A stretch of DNA of 64,000 bases from Rummeliibacillus pycnus (GCF_002884495.1 NZ_KZ614145.1:3486423-3550422); one strand, 5' to 3'; shown: positions 36,273-45,166, counted from the first letter of the stretch. Notes: generated from the letters alone by a model not told the origin. A program made the numbers and translations.

Positions 36273-37070
36273 TTAGGAATTTGATGCTATCGGGATATCA
36301 TTTACAAGGTTATTAATGGAATCAAAGTGATAGCCTTTTTTCTTTGCATCTTCGATAAAGCGAGGAAGTGCTTCTGCATTATCAGAAGATACTGTATGCA
36401 TTAAAATAATTGCTCCTGGATGCATTTGAGACATTAAATTGTTATAAGCATATTGCCATCCTTGTGGTTTATCTCGAATCCAGTCTTTAAAAGCAACAGA
36501 CCAGAATATATGGCGATAGCCTGCTTCTTGACCAACTCGTAGTAACTCTTCGCTAAATACACCCTCAGGTGGTCTTGCGAAAACCGTTCTTTCTACATCC
36601 GTTATTTCTGCTAATTTTTTATCAAAACGTTTCCATTCATCTATCATTTGTTCTTTGGTAAGTCGCGCCATATTCGGATGTTTATCTGAATGGTTGCCAA
36701 TTTCATGTCCTTCATTGACCATTCGTTTTACTAATGGAGTTGCACTAGTCAAGTAGTGCCCGGTTAAGAAAAACGTGGCTTGGATATTCTCTTTTTTTAA
36801 AGTATTTAAAATGGATTCAGTATAGCCATTTTCATAGCCGCAATCGAAAGTTAGATACATTACCTTTTCGTCTGGATTTCCTTTATATACAGCTCCGTAT
36901 TTTGCAAGCATTTGATCAAATGTAGTACCTGCTTCAGGTGGGACTTCATTTTGTGCCTTTTTAAAGCCCCAACTAAATTGTTGAGCGAATGCAGTAAATG
37001 GATTAGCAACAATACCGGTGATGATTATTGTCATAGCTAAAATAATACCAGTCGCATGTTGTTTAAACAT
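36273..37070 (-). CDS. pdaA: delta-lactam-biosynthetic de-N-acetylase PdaA
   Basis: 265-aa polysaccharide deacetylase (NodB fold), exported by an N-terminal signal (about 1-29). It makes muramic delta-lactam in the spore cortex, needed for germination. Metal-site motif GNHSDKH (about 138-144) and FARPPEGV are present. The first motif reads TFDCGYENGY, where B. subtilis PdaA has TFDNGYEN. A hairpin at 37076-37107 covers the ribosome site. Confidence 0.88.
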   Translation of the reverse strand: MFKQHATGIILAMTIIITGIVANPFTAFAQQFSWGFKKAQNEVPPEAGTTFDQMLAKYGAVYKGNPDEKVMYLTFDCGYENGYTESILNTLKKENIQATFFLTGHYLTSATPLVKRMVNEGHEIGNHSDKHPNMARLTKEQMIDEWKRFDKKLAEITDVERTVFARPPEGVFSEELLRVGQEAGYRHIFWSVAFKDWIRDKPQGWQYAYNNLMSQMHPGAIILMHTVSSDNAEALPRFIEDAKKKGYHFDSINNLVNDIPIASNS

Positions 37071-37075
37071 ATTAA

Positions 37076-37107
37076 ACGCAACCTTTCTTTTTTTAGATAG
37101 GTTGCGT
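37076..37107 (-). promoter_or_regulatory. hairpin covering the pdaA ribosome site
   Basis: ACGCAACCT (37076-37084) pairs perfectly with AGGTTGCGT (37099-37107) across a 14-base loop. On the minus strand the AGG of the pdaA ribosome site AAGAAAGG forms part of the stem. It could act as a weak terminator for the upstream epimerase gene or restrict pdaA translation. Confidence 0.45.
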
Positions 37108-37128
37108 TGTTTAGATGAAATTATGCGA

Positions 37129-38025
37129 TTACAATAAATTTTCTAAAGCCCTTTTAAGAGTAGGATATTGAAATTGAAAATGTGCATCCAATAAAACTTT
37201 TGGTAAAACTCGTTGACCCTCTAAAATAAGTTGACTCTTTTTACCGAGAGCTATTTTCAGTATAAACGCAGGGACAGGGAACCAATGAGGCCGATTTGTT
37301 ACTGTTGCAATCGTTTCTCCAAAGTTTTTCATACAAACTGGATTTGGAGCAGTTACATTCATAATTCCATTTAGTTTTTCGTTATTAATGGCAAATATTA
37401 TTGCAGCTACAACATCAGTCACATGAACCCATGATACCCATTGAGAACCTCGACCCACTGTTCCCCCAACGTAAAATTTATATGGCATGACCATCATGGG
37501 AAGAGCTCCTGAATTTTTTCCAAGAATTACGCCAAAACGAGCTAAGACGACACGTACACCTAATTTTTCAGCAGATATTGCTGATTGTTCCCAATCTTGA
37601 ACTGTTTTAGCTAGAAAATCATGGGCAATTTCAGTCGAGCTCTCAGAATATGTAGTCGTTGTTGAAGCAGGATAAACACCAATTGCACTAGCATTTACTA
37701 ATACTTTAGGGGGTTTTTTTAATACCTTAAGGATTCGGATTACTTCATTTGTAGCTAATATACGGCTATCATATATTTCTTTTTGGTGCTTTTCAGTCCA
37801 ACGCCCATTATTGATAGAGGTACCAGCTAAATTAACAACGGCATCTATTCCCTCTAAATAGTTTTCGGGAACGGAGTCTTTCGACAACCATTGAATATAT
37901 TGAATGCTATTAATAAAATGATTTTTCTTTCTAGTTAATATAATAATTTCATGACCTTGTTGTTGTAACTGTTTAACAAGTTCTTGACCAACAAATCCTG
38001 AACCACCGGTAATAGCAATTTTCAT
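37129..38025 (-). CDS. yfhF: TIGR01777 family NAD(P)-dependent epimerase (YfhF)
   Basis: 298-aa short-chain dehydrogenase of the SDR39U1 type. N-terminal GGSGFVGQELV dinucleotide site; VNLAGTSINNGRWTEKHQ and NASAIGVYPAS regions; C-terminal RVLPKVLLDAHFQFQYP tail (DUF1731). Homologues are linked to cell-division or plastid phenotypes, substrate unknown. It is divergent from recX, as in B. subtilis. Confidence 0.9.
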   Translation of the reverse strand: MKIAITGGSGFVGQELVKQLQQQGHEIIILTRKKNHFINSIQYIQWLSKDSVPENYLEGIDAVVNLAGTSINNGRWTEKHQKEIYDSRILATNEVIRILKVLKKPPKVLVNASAIGVYPASTTTTYSESSTEIAHDFLAKTVQDWEQSAISAEKLGVRVVLARFGVILGKNSGALPMMVMPYKFYVGGTVGRGSQWVSWVHVTDVVAAIIFAINNEKLNGIMNVTAPNPVCMKNFGETIATVTNRPHWFPVPAFILKIALGKKSQLILEGQRVLPKVLLDAHFQFQYPTLKRALENLL

Positions 38026-38120
38026 ATCAAATATCCTCCCTAATTATTGCTTGATCAGTAAGATTTACATGTCAAAAGCTAAGTAATGTTTGTTCTTTCT
38101 AAGTGTAAAGATATACTATA

Positions 38121-38135
38121 TGTAAACACTTTACA
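38121..38135. promoter_or_regulatory. perfect palindrome between yfhF and recX
   Basis: TGTAAA-CAC-TTTACA lies in the divergent intergenic region; a related half-site GTGTAAAG is at 38103-38110. It resembles a repressor operator but lacks the central CG of CcpA cre sites. Regulator unknown. Confidence 0.35.
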
Positions 38136-38186
38136 TGATGTTAGGATTGAAAAGTTGTATACTAAGCATAGCAAAGGAGGGATTGA

Positions 38187-38996
38187 ATGTCGCGAGTCAT
38201 TACAAAAATTACACGTCAAAAACGAAATCAACAACGTTATAATATTTATTTAAATGAAGAATATGCGTTTAGTATTGATGAAGCTATTCTAATTCAGTAT
38301 AGTCTAACAAAAGGGAAGACGATTGATGATTTAACAATTGACGAAATTGCTTTTGACGATGAGATTCAAAGAGCATTCAATCGTGCATTATCCTTTTTAA
38401 GTTATCAAATGCGAAGCGAATATGAAGTTCATCAAAAACTGAAAAAATTAGAATTTGGTGAAGCTGTTATTCAAGAAGCATTACAAAAATTGAAGAAGCT
38501 AGGATTTTTAAATGATAAAAGCTATTCAAAAGCATTATTAGAGACGAAAAAGAAAACAGCAAAAAAAGGCCCTAGAGCTATCCAAAAGGATTTGGAGAAA
38601 AAAGGAATTGATCAAAAACTTCAACAGCAAGTCCTACATTCTTTTTCTGAGAAGGAACAATTAGAAATAGCTTTGCAATTAGCCGAAAAAGCTGTACGAA
38701 ATGAGCATCGAAAAACACCTAGCCAAATGAAGCAGAAGATACAAGAAATGCTTATTCGAAAAGGATACTCTTTTACAATCATAGAACAAGTCCTAAACGA
38801 AATTGAATTCTCTAAAGAAGAAGAAGAATGGATAGAAATGATTCGTAAGCAAGGAGATAAAGTTTGGAATAAGTATGCTTCTAAATATAGTAATTATGAA
38901 TTAAAGATGCGAGTAAAGCAGTCACTCTATCAAAAAGGTTTCCCTATTGATAAAATTGAAATGTTTATAGAACAAAAGGAGCAATACAATGGATAA
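38187..38996 (+). CDS. recX: regulatory protein RecX
   Basis: 269-aa modulator of RecA filaments. Helical three-helix RecX repeats are visible: ALSFLSYQMRSEYEVHQKLKK, LKKLGFLNDKSYSKALLE and KGPRAIQKDLEKKGID. It has the longer Firmicute form (about 264 aa in B. subtilis). AGGAGGGA lies before ATG 38187. It overlaps yfhH by 8 bases, so it heads a recX-yfhH-yfhJ operon. Confidence 0.92.
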   Translation: MSRVITKITRQKRNQQRYNIYLNEEYAFSIDEAILIQYSLTKGKTIDDLTIDEIAFDDEIQRAFNRALSFLSYQMRSEYEVHQKLKKLEFGEAVIQEALQKLKKLGFLNDKSYSKALLETKKKTAKKGPRAIQKDLEKKGIDQKLQQQVLHSFSEKEQLEIALQLAEKAVRNEHRKTPSQMKQKIQEMLIRKGYSFTIIEQVLNEIEFSKEEEEWIEMIRKQGDKVWNKYASKYSNYELKMRVKQSLYQKGFPIDKIEMFIEQKEQYNG

Positions 38997-39315
38997 AAAA
39001 TTTAATGAAATGACCCCCAATGAATTACGTGAAACGATAGCTACATTGAAAGAAAAGGCACGTAAAGCTGAACAACTTGGAATTTTAAATGAATTTGCTG
39101 TTTATGAAAGAAAAGCATTATTAGCACAAGCTTACTTATTAAACCCAGATGACTTTAAACCAGGTGAAATTTATCGTATCGAGAACGATCCAGGCATGTT
39201 CTTTCAAGTGGATTATTTAAAAGGTGTTTATGCATGGGGATATCGCTTAGGTGGAAATCATTATGAAGAAGCACTTCCTATTTCAATGTTAACACCAGTC
39301 AAGGAGGCTTTTTAG
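38989..39315 (+). CDS. yfhH: YfhH family protein (DUF1811)
   Basis: 108 aa. An N-terminal helical hairpin (MTPNELRETIATLKEKARKA) precedes a small beta domain (PGEIYRIENDPGMFFQVDYLKG ... YAWGYRLGGN), as in YfhH of Bacillus. Function unknown. It overlaps recX by 8 bases and yfhJ by 1 base. Confidence 0.88.
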   Translation: MDKKFNEMTPNELRETIATLKEKARKAEQLGILNEFAVYERKALLAQAYLLNPDDFKPGEIYRIENDPGMFFQVDYLKGVYAWGYRLGGNHYEEALPISMLTPVKEAF

Positions 39316-39572
39316 TGGAGCAAAAGGTAAACGAGTTAGTTGCTAAATTATGTGCCAAAAATCCTAGTGTTTCCGAACAAAAAGCACGTGTTTGGATTGA
39401 ACTACTATGGTCAGATTTTGAATCCACATATGCTAAAGCAGGTTACGAGTATCGTGGAGCTGAGATCACTGAAAAAATTATTTTACAATGGATTGAAAGT
39501 TACGGTTCACAGTTACATGAATTCGCTGGCCGTAATCCGAAATATGCACATTTATTAGATGAAGTAGAATAA
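39315..39572 (+). CDS. yfhJ: YfhJ (WVELL family) protein
   Basis: 85-aa soluble protein. WIELLWSDFESTYAKAG near residue 28 is the family's WVELL-type signature. GTG start overlaps the yfhH stop by one base (TAGTG). Function unknown. Confidence 0.85.
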   Translation: MEQKVNELVAKLCAKNPSVSEQKARVWIELLWSDFESTYAKAGYEYRGAEITEKIILQWIESYGSQLHEFAGRNPKYAHLLDEVE

Positions 39573-39575
39573 AAA

Positions 39576-39601
39576 TGACCGTTCCATTGTTGGAACGGTC
39601 A
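39576..39601. terminator. hairpin after yfhJ
   Basis: TGACCGTTCCA pairs perfectly with TGGAACGGTCA around TTGT. It has A5 before and no T-run after, so it terminates better on the minus strand (yfhP side). Confidence 0.6.
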
Positions 39602-39722
39602 CTATGTTTATCTAGCAATAACGAAAAGTAAGGCCCTTATCTCAAGGTTAAGAAGGTACTAAAATTGTATATCTACTTCATCCAATAGCAGATATATTAT
39701 AAATTTTTATGGAAGTTTCACT

Positions 39723-40697
39723 TTATACCACAAGCTTCTTCTGTAATTTATCCTCACTAAAAATCCACCCGGTAAAGGAGTTTACAATTTCGTAATTCTG
39801 ATTAAGGTGAGCGATTGCAACAAAAGGATAGCGATTGTTACTGCGATAACGTAAATCAATCAGCCTTACTTCGATTAGATTGTCTTCAATATCAGCTACT
39901 TCCCATCTATATAAAGGAGAAAAGGAGATAAATGATGTAAAATTTGGGTCCTTCATAACTGCCTTGATTTCAGGAGTATCAGGCAAAGGCTCAATTAGAA
40001 ACTTATCATAAATCGTTATGGATCGTCCGTATGCTCGTCCAACATAATGATGGGTAGCAGAATTTGCAGCTATTCGATATTGAAAAAAGTGTGATGTAGG
40101 TGACAAAATGATTCGCTCGGCACCAGGAATTGTATTGCGAACAGCTCTTTTTACGGATTTTTGCATTAAATATCGAATGATATAATAGATGAGAATAACC
40201 CCATACAATGTAAACATCGTTGGAACTGGATTGGCTCCAAATGCCCAAAACATAAGAGCAATGACGTGGAGTGCAAAAATTATTGGATCAAATGTATTAA
40301 TCCATCCGAGTGCAATCCATTGTTTTGAAAAAGGTCTTAGCGCTTGTGTTCCATATGCATTAAAGATATCAACGAAGACATGTAAAAATACAGCAAAAAA
40401 TGTCCAAAGCCAAAGATGTAAAAGATTCGCACCAGGAAATATAATAGAAAGAAAACCGGTAATCAAAATAGGCCATAATAGAACTGCTGGAATAGAGTGT
40501 GTGATCCCTCTATGGTGCCGAATATAAATTGCATTGCCACGTAATTTTAAAATTGTATCAATATCGGGAGCTTGAGAACCAACAATCATGCCTGTAATAA
40601 CTGCTGCTGTGGTTGGTGAATTATGAGCAACAACTGGGTCAACTAAAGCGAGACCCCCCAAAGCAATCCCCATAACTAAATGTGTGCCAGAATCCAA
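39723..40697 (-). CDS. yfhP: metal-dependent hydrolase-like membrane protein YfhP (YdjM family)
   Basis: 324-aa membrane protein with the N-terminal YdjM-like domain: GTHLVMGIALGGLA, GSQAPDIDTI and RHHRGITHS, with conserved His and Asp. About five helices, then a soluble C-terminal half. I place the start at TTG 40697 (MDSGTHLV), 9 bases after AAGGAG; the in-frame TTG at 40706 touches that site. It is divergent from mutY, as in B. subtilis. Confidence 0.85.
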   Translation of the reverse strand: MDSGTHLVMGIALGGLALVDPVVAHNSPTTAAVITGMIVGSQAPDIDTILKLRGNAIYIRHHRGITHSIPAVLLWPILITGFLSIIFPGANLLHLWLWTFFAVFLHVFVDIFNAYGTQALRPFSKQWIALGWINTFDPIIFALHVIALMFWAFGANPVPTMFTLYGVILIYYIIRYLMQKSVKRAVRNTIPGAERIILSPTSHFFQYRIAANSATHHYVGRAYGRSITIYDKFLIEPLPDTPEIKAVMKDPNFTSFISFSPLYRWEVADIEDNLIEVRLIDLRYRSNNRYPFVAIAHLNQNYEIVNSFTGWIFSEDKLQKKLVV

Positions 40698-40830
40698 GAT
40701 GATCAACTCCTTATTTTGTAGGGAGACAGAAAATATAAAATTTTCATAAAAAAGTACTTATATGCACTAGTTTACACTATAATGTCCATTTTTTATGTGA
40801 AATAAAATCGAAATAACCTAGGTGAGTGTC

Positions 40831-41895
40831 ATGTATTATCAATATAAAAAACAATTTCAACAATCATTAGTCGAATGGTTTCAAAAAGAAAAAAGAGATT
40901 TACCCTGGAGAAAGACAAAAGACCCCTATAAAATTTGGGTTTCTGAAGTAATGCTACAACAAACAAGAGTAGATACTGTAATTCCATACTATAATCGATT
41001 TATGGAAGAATTTCCAACTCCAGAGATATTAGCTGAAGCACCTGAAGAAAAACTATTAAAGCAATGGGAAGGGCTCGGTTATTACTCGAGAGCACGGAAT
41101 TTACAAGCGGGTGTTCGAGAAGTTGTTGAAACCTATAATGGAAAAGTTCCTGATAACCGTCCTGAAATTTCAAAACTTAAAGGAGTTGGCCCTTATACTG
41201 CAGGTGCAATATTAAGTATTGCCTATAATAGAGCTGAACATGCAGTGGATGGTAATGTTATGAGAGTACTTAGTAGAGTACTGTTAATAGATGCTGATAT
41301 TGCGGTACCTAAAAACAAGAGAATATTTGAAAATGCGGTAATGGAATTAATTGATACAGAACATCCATCAGAATTTAATCAAGGATTAATGGAATTAGGA
41401 GCGCTAGTATGTACACCAACGTCTCCGAAATGTTTACTTTGTCCTGTAAGAGAATTTTGTACAGCTTTTAATGAAGGAAATCCAGAAGAGCTACCTGTAA
41501 AATCGAAAAAAGTAAAAACAAAAAATCTCCATTATGATGTCTTTGTTGTACAAAATAAAAAAGGACAATTTCTGTTAGAAAAAAGGCCTGAAAAAGGATT
41601 GCTTGCGAATATGTGGCAATTTCCGATGTTCGAGCAAAAGAGTAACATCCAACATACAAATGAGTCTCTCCTTTCTACTGCTTTTCAAGTCGAACTAATT
41701 AATCGTGAAAAATTGCTATCATTCAAACATGTTTTCTCCCATCTTGTATGGCATATGGATAGCTATCGTTTAATTGTAGAGCAAATAGGTAATGCTCCAG
41801 AAAATAGCGATTGGTTTACCATTGACCAAATGAAGGAATTGCCAATGCCAGTACCCATGCTGAAAATTTGGGAACATTACAAAAAAGAAAATTAA
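40831..41895 (+). CDS. mutY: A/G-specific adenine glycosylase MutY
   Basis: 354-aa base-excision enzyme that removes A paired with 8-oxoG. Helix-hairpin-helix LKGVGPYTAGAILSIAY with the catalytic Asp in HAVDGNVMRVLSR; iron-sulfur Cys in CTPTSPKCLLCPVREFC; C-terminal NUDIX-like domain from about residue 230. Start set at ATG 40831 with AGGTGAG upstream; the GTG at 40822 lies within that ribosome site. Confidence 0.93.
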   Translation: MYYQYKKQFQQSLVEWFQKEKRDLPWRKTKDPYKIWVSEVMLQQTRVDTVIPYYNRFMEEFPTPEILAEAPEEKLLKQWEGLGYYSRARNLQAGVREVVETYNGKVPDNRPEISKLKGVGPYTAGAILSIAYNRAEHAVDGNVMRVLSRVLLIDADIAVPKNKRIFENAVMELIDTEHPSEFNQGLMELGALVCTPTSPKCLLCPVREFCTAFNEGNPEELPVKSKKVKTKNLHYDVFVVQNKKGQFLLEKRPEKGLLANMWQFPMFEQKSNIQHTNESLLSTAFQVELINREKLLSFKHVFSHLVWHMDSYRLIVEQIGNAPENSDWFTIDQMKELPMPVPMLKIWEHYKKEN

Positions 41896-41961
41896 TTATT
41901 CGATTGTATAGTATAAAAAAAACCTTTATGCACAAATTATAATGCGTGGAGGTGATTTTCA

Positions 41962-42222
41962 ATGAAGAAGAATTTTACCAATTCAAAAAATGCTAGTACA
42001 GAATTTGGTTCAGAGACAAACATTCAAGAAATAGCAAAACAAAACCAACAAGCTGAAAAAAACAAAGCTCAAGCTTCTGGTCAATTTGGTCAATCAGCTG
42101 CTGAAGAGTTTGGTTCTGAAACAAATTTAAATGAGGTAAAAAAACAAAACCAACAAGCAGAGCAAAACAAAGCTCAAGCTTCAGGTAAATATGCTCAACA
42201 AAATCAACAAAACAATTTTTAA
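41962..42222 (+). CDS. sspE: gamma-type small acid-soluble spore protein
   Basis: 86-aa Gln/Asn-rich spore-core protein that is digested at germination as an amino-acid store. Two repeats of about 40 residues each carry the GPR-cleavage-type site EFGSETN (residues 14-20 and 50-56), followed by KQNQQAE-KNKAQASG. GGAGGTG lies before the ATG. It shows that the host forms spores. Confidence 0.93.
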   Translation: MKKNFTNSKNASTEFGSETNIQEIAKQNQQAEKNKAQASGQFGQSAAEEFGSETNLNEVKKQNQQAEQNKAQASGKYAQQNQQNNF

Positions 42223-42236
42223 CTAGAAATTTCCCC

Positions 42237-42271
42237 AATTGGTGAAGGATTTATACCTTCACCAATTTTTT
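42237..42271 (+). terminator. intrinsic terminator of sspE
   Basis: AATTGGTGAAGG (42237-42248) pairs with CCTTCACCAATT (42256-42267), then T-run. Confidence 0.9.
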
Positions 42272-42355
42272 GCTACAAGTTTTCCGCTAGGATTGTTATA
42301 ATGTTACAAAAGAACGCTCCTAGAGGAGTGTTTGTTAAAAAAGGTGGGCTTTTGA

Positions 42356-42904
42356 ATGGCACTTCCGTCAGAAGGGGAAATAATACAAATACATAGTTAT
42401 AAGCATAATGGCAACATCCACCGAGTTTGGCAGGAAACAATGGTTTTGAAGGCTACCAAAAATATAGTAATCGGTGCGAATGAAAGAACACTTGTAATCG
42501 AGTCAGACGGGCGTACTTGGGTTACACGTGAACCATCGATTTGCTATTTTCACGCAGAGCACTGGTTCAATATTATTTGTATGTTAAGAGAAGATGGAGT
42601 ATATTACTACTGTAATATGAGTTCGCCATTTGTATTTGATCATAATGCGGTAAAATATATTGATTATGATTTAGATGTTAAAGTCTTTCCAGATATGTCT
42701 TACACATTACTCGATGAAGATGAGTATGAACAACATAAGAAGGCTATGGGATATCCACCTGTAATTGACCATATCCTAAAATCTAATGTAGATAAACTAA
42801 TTAGTTGGATTCAGCAAAGAAGAGGTCCATTTGCTCCTGATTTTATTGATGCTTGGACAAGTCGTTATGAATTCCAAAGACAGTTACACGAAACGGATGA
42901 GTAA
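42356..42904 (+). CDS. ntdP: nucleoside tri-/diphosphate phosphatase (DUF402, YgaC)
   Basis: 182-aa DUF402 protein. The conserved core is [23 protein letters not shown], then [22 protein letters not shown] and LLDEDEYE, including the acidic metal-binding residues. The staphylococcal homologue hydrolyses NTP and NDP. It sits between sspE and ygaD, as in B. subtilis. Confidence 0.88.
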   Translation: MALPSEGEIIQIHSYKHNGNIHRVWQETMVLKATKNIVIGANERTLVIESDGRTWVTREPSICYFHAEHWFNIICMLREDGVYYYCNMSSPFVFDHNAVKYIDYDLDVKVFPDMSYTLLDEDEYEQHKKAMGYPPVIDHILKSNVDKLISWIQQRRGPFAPDFIDAWTSRYEFQRQLHETDE

Positions 42905-42910
42905 CTTAGG

Positions 42911-42950
42911 ATGTCTCACAAGTGCGTAAACCACTTTTGGGACATTTCTT
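42911..42950 (+). terminator. intrinsic terminator of ntdP
   Basis: ATGTCTCACAAGTG pairs with CACTTTTGGGACAT (some mismatches), then TTCTT. Confidence 0.6.
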
Positions 42951-42973
42951 CTTACTTTATCAGAAATCGCGTG

Positions 42974-43010
42974 AAGGAGTTGCCCAAATGTAGCTTTGGG
43001 CAACTCCTTT
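42974..43010. terminator. strong perfect palindrome before ygaD
   Basis: AAGGAGTTGCCCAAA (42974-42988) pairs perfectly with TTTGGGCAACTCCTT (42995-43009). It lies 25 bases before the ygaD start, so it may attenuate ygaD rather than only end ntdP. Confidence 0.6.
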
Positions 43011-43034
43011 CACTTGAAAGGAAAGTGATTTGAA

Positions 43035-44780
43035 ATGGGGAGTATGAAACGCTATTTGCGCTTCGTCAAACCTTATCGATTTGACATTTTATTTACCTTT
43101 ATACTCGGTGTATTGAAATTTGCTATTCCACTTTTTACACCAGTGCTAATCAAAATAGTGATTGATGATATTATTGGTAATAATCATTTATCAAGTAATG
43201 AAAAAACGAAAGATTTAATTTACTGGCTTGGAGGAACAGCAATATTATTCTTTATTATTCGCCCACCAGTTGAATACTATCGTCAATATTTTGCACAAAG
43301 AGTAAGCAATAAAATTCTTTATGATATTCGTCAGAAATTATACGCGCATGTTCAAAAACTTGGCTTAAAATTCTATTCAAATAATCGTGTTGGAGATGTT
43401 ATTTCTCGCATGATCAATGATGTTGAGCAAACAAAAGAGTTTGTTATGACAGGGTTGATGAACGTTTGGATTGATTTATGTACAATTTTAATAGCAATTG
43501 GCATAATGATGAAATTAGATGTGAAGTTAACGCTAGTTTCATTAATTGCATTTCCATTCTATGCAATTAGTGTACGTTACTTTTTTGCTCGTTTAAGATC
43601 ACTAACTAGAGAACGTTCAAAAGCACTTGCAGGTGTACAAAGTTATTTACATGAACGAGTTCAAGGTATGAGTATTATCAAAAGCTTTACACTTGAAAAG
43701 CATGAGCAAAGTGTATTTGCAGATACCAATGGAAACTTTCTGAACAAAGCATTAGAACATACACGGTGGAATGCAAAAACGTTTGCTGTAGTTAATACAA
43801 TTACAGGTATTGCACCACTTATTGTTGTTGGCTATGCGGGATTTCAAGTAATTCATGGCAATCTTTCAGTAGGAACAATGGCAGCTTTTATTGCCTACAT
43901 TGATAGTTTGTATAATCCACTACGTCGTCTTGTAAATGCATCCACTACTCTAACTCAAGCAACTGCATCTATGGACCGTATGTTTGAATTATTTGATAAA
44001 GAATATGAGATTAAAGACGTTCCTTATGCAAAACAATTACCACCGGTGAAAGGGAAAATTGATTTTGAAAATGTGACATTCCGTTATGATGAAAAAGGGA
44101 AAGATATTCTAAAAAACATTAATTTTCACATAGCTCCAGGACAAACTATAGCACTTGTAGGAATGAGTGGTGGAGGTAAGTCCACTATAATTAGTCTAAT
44201 TCCTCGCTTTTACGATGTAGTAGAAGGAGCCATTAAAGTAGATGAAATAGATGTTCGAAAAACAACTATAAAATCATTACGTTCACAAATTGGGATAGTA
44301 TTACAAGATAATATTTTATTTAGTGATTCAGTAAAATCAAATATTTTAATGGGAAATCCAAACGCTTCAGATGAAGAAGTGATAGCTGCTGCAAAGGCTG
44401 CTAATGCTCATGACTTTATCATGTCATTACCAGAAGGCTATGATACAAAGGTTGGGGAAAGAGGCGTTAAACTTTCCGGTGGGCAAAAGCAACGTGTTGC
44501 TATAGCACGTGTGTTCTTAAAGAATCCTCCCATTCTAATTTTAGATGAAGCAACATCTGCTCTAGATTTAGAAAGTGAGGCATTAATTCAAGAATCTCTA
44601 GATCGCCTTGCACATAATCGAACAACTGTAATTGTCGCTCACCGTCTATCAACGATTACCCATGCAGATCAAATTTTAGTCATTGATCATGGTGAACTAA
44701 AAGAAAAAGGCACTCATGATGAGTTAATGAATCAAAATGGTATTTATCATGATTTGTTCCAAGTACAAAAGTTGGATTAA
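43035..44780 (+). CDS. ygaD: ABC transporter, fused permease/ATP-binding (YgaD, MsbA-like)
   Basis: 581-aa type IV exporter half-transporter. Six-helix membrane domain (about 1-320), then the ATPase domain with Walker A GMSGGGKST, signature LSGGQKQR, Walker B ILILDEATSALD and H-loop VAHRLST. It probably works as a homodimer on lipid or drug-like substrates. The hairpin inside the downstream MITE-like repeat could end its transcript. Confidence 0.92.
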   Translation: MGSMKRYLRFVKPYRFDILFTFILGVLKFAIPLFTPVLIKIVIDDIIGNNHLSSNEKTKDLIYWLGGTAILFFIIRPPVEYYRQYFAQRVSNKILYDIRQKLYAHVQKLGLKFYSNNRVGDVISRMINDVEQTKEFVMTGLMNVWIDLCTILIAIGIMMKLDVKLTLVSLIAFPFYAISVRYFFARLRSLTRERSKALAGVQSYLHERVQGMSIIKSFTLEKHEQSVFADTNGNFLNKALEHTRWNAKTFAVVNTITGIAPLIVVGYAGFQVIHGNLSVGTMAAFIAYIDSLYNPLRRLVNASTTLTQATASMDRMFELFDKEYEIKDVPYAKQLPPVKGKIDFENVTFRYDEKGKDILKNINFHIAPGQTIALVGMSGGGKSTIISLIPRFYDVVEGAIKVDEIDVRKTTIKSLRSQIGIVLQDNILFSDSVKSNILMGNPNASDEEVIAAAKAANAHDFIMSLPEGYDTKVGERGVKLSGGQKQRVAIARVFLKNPPILILDEATSALDLESEALIQESLDRLAHNRTTVIVAHRLSTITHADQILVIDHGELKEKGTHDELMNQNGIYHDLFQVQKLD

Positions 44781-44830
44781 ATTTACTATTATTTAAGTAT
44801 AATAGTAAATTCCTTATAAAAATTATGATG

Positions 44831-45166
44831 GAGCTATCTAAAAAGTAGTTTTTGCTTAAAGAAAATACTAGAGAAAAGATAAAAATCTGCTTATTTCTAT
44901 ATTAGAAGTAAGCAGATTTTTTTATTTAAAGGAAGAACTTGTTGATCTACGTTTCGTGAGTTGAAGTCCACGAAAATACTTTCGCATTTCCTTGATGTAT
45001 TTCAGTGGAGTTTATTGTAATAGATGAGTTGAAGCATCGGAACTGACATAGCGAGGGAAGAAGGCTGAGGCCGTGAACGACAAAAAGCGACCACCTGAAA
45101 AACGAAAATCAATATAGCAGTAAAGTATCATTTTGTGGACGGTTTGATTTTACTTTCTGGACGGCT
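44831..45166. repeat. MITE-like dispersed repeat, copy 2 (336 bp)
   Basis: The left end GAGCTATCTAAAAAGTA (44831-44847) and right end TACTTTCTGGACGGCTC (45150-45166) are imperfect terminal inverted repeats (13 of 17; 15 of 17 against the left end of copy 1). The interior has the terminator hairpin at 44881-44923 and a GC-richer block ending CGACCACCTGAAAAACGAAAATCAA near 45090-45114. No ORF. Ends of this style occur on several Firmicute insertion sequences, so a non-autonomous derivative is likely. Confidence 0.7.
44881..44923 (+). terminator. terminator hairpin inside repeat copy 2
   Basis: AAATCTGCTTA (44883-44893) pairs perfectly with TAAGCAGATTT (44909-44919), with flanking TTC/GAA adding stem, then seven T. 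It is about 100 bases after ygaD and could be its terminator. Confidence 0.75.

Noticed and set aside
38121-38135. CcpA cre site
   Set aside because: The palindrome lacks the invariant central CG of cre elements, so it is listed only as an unassigned operator.
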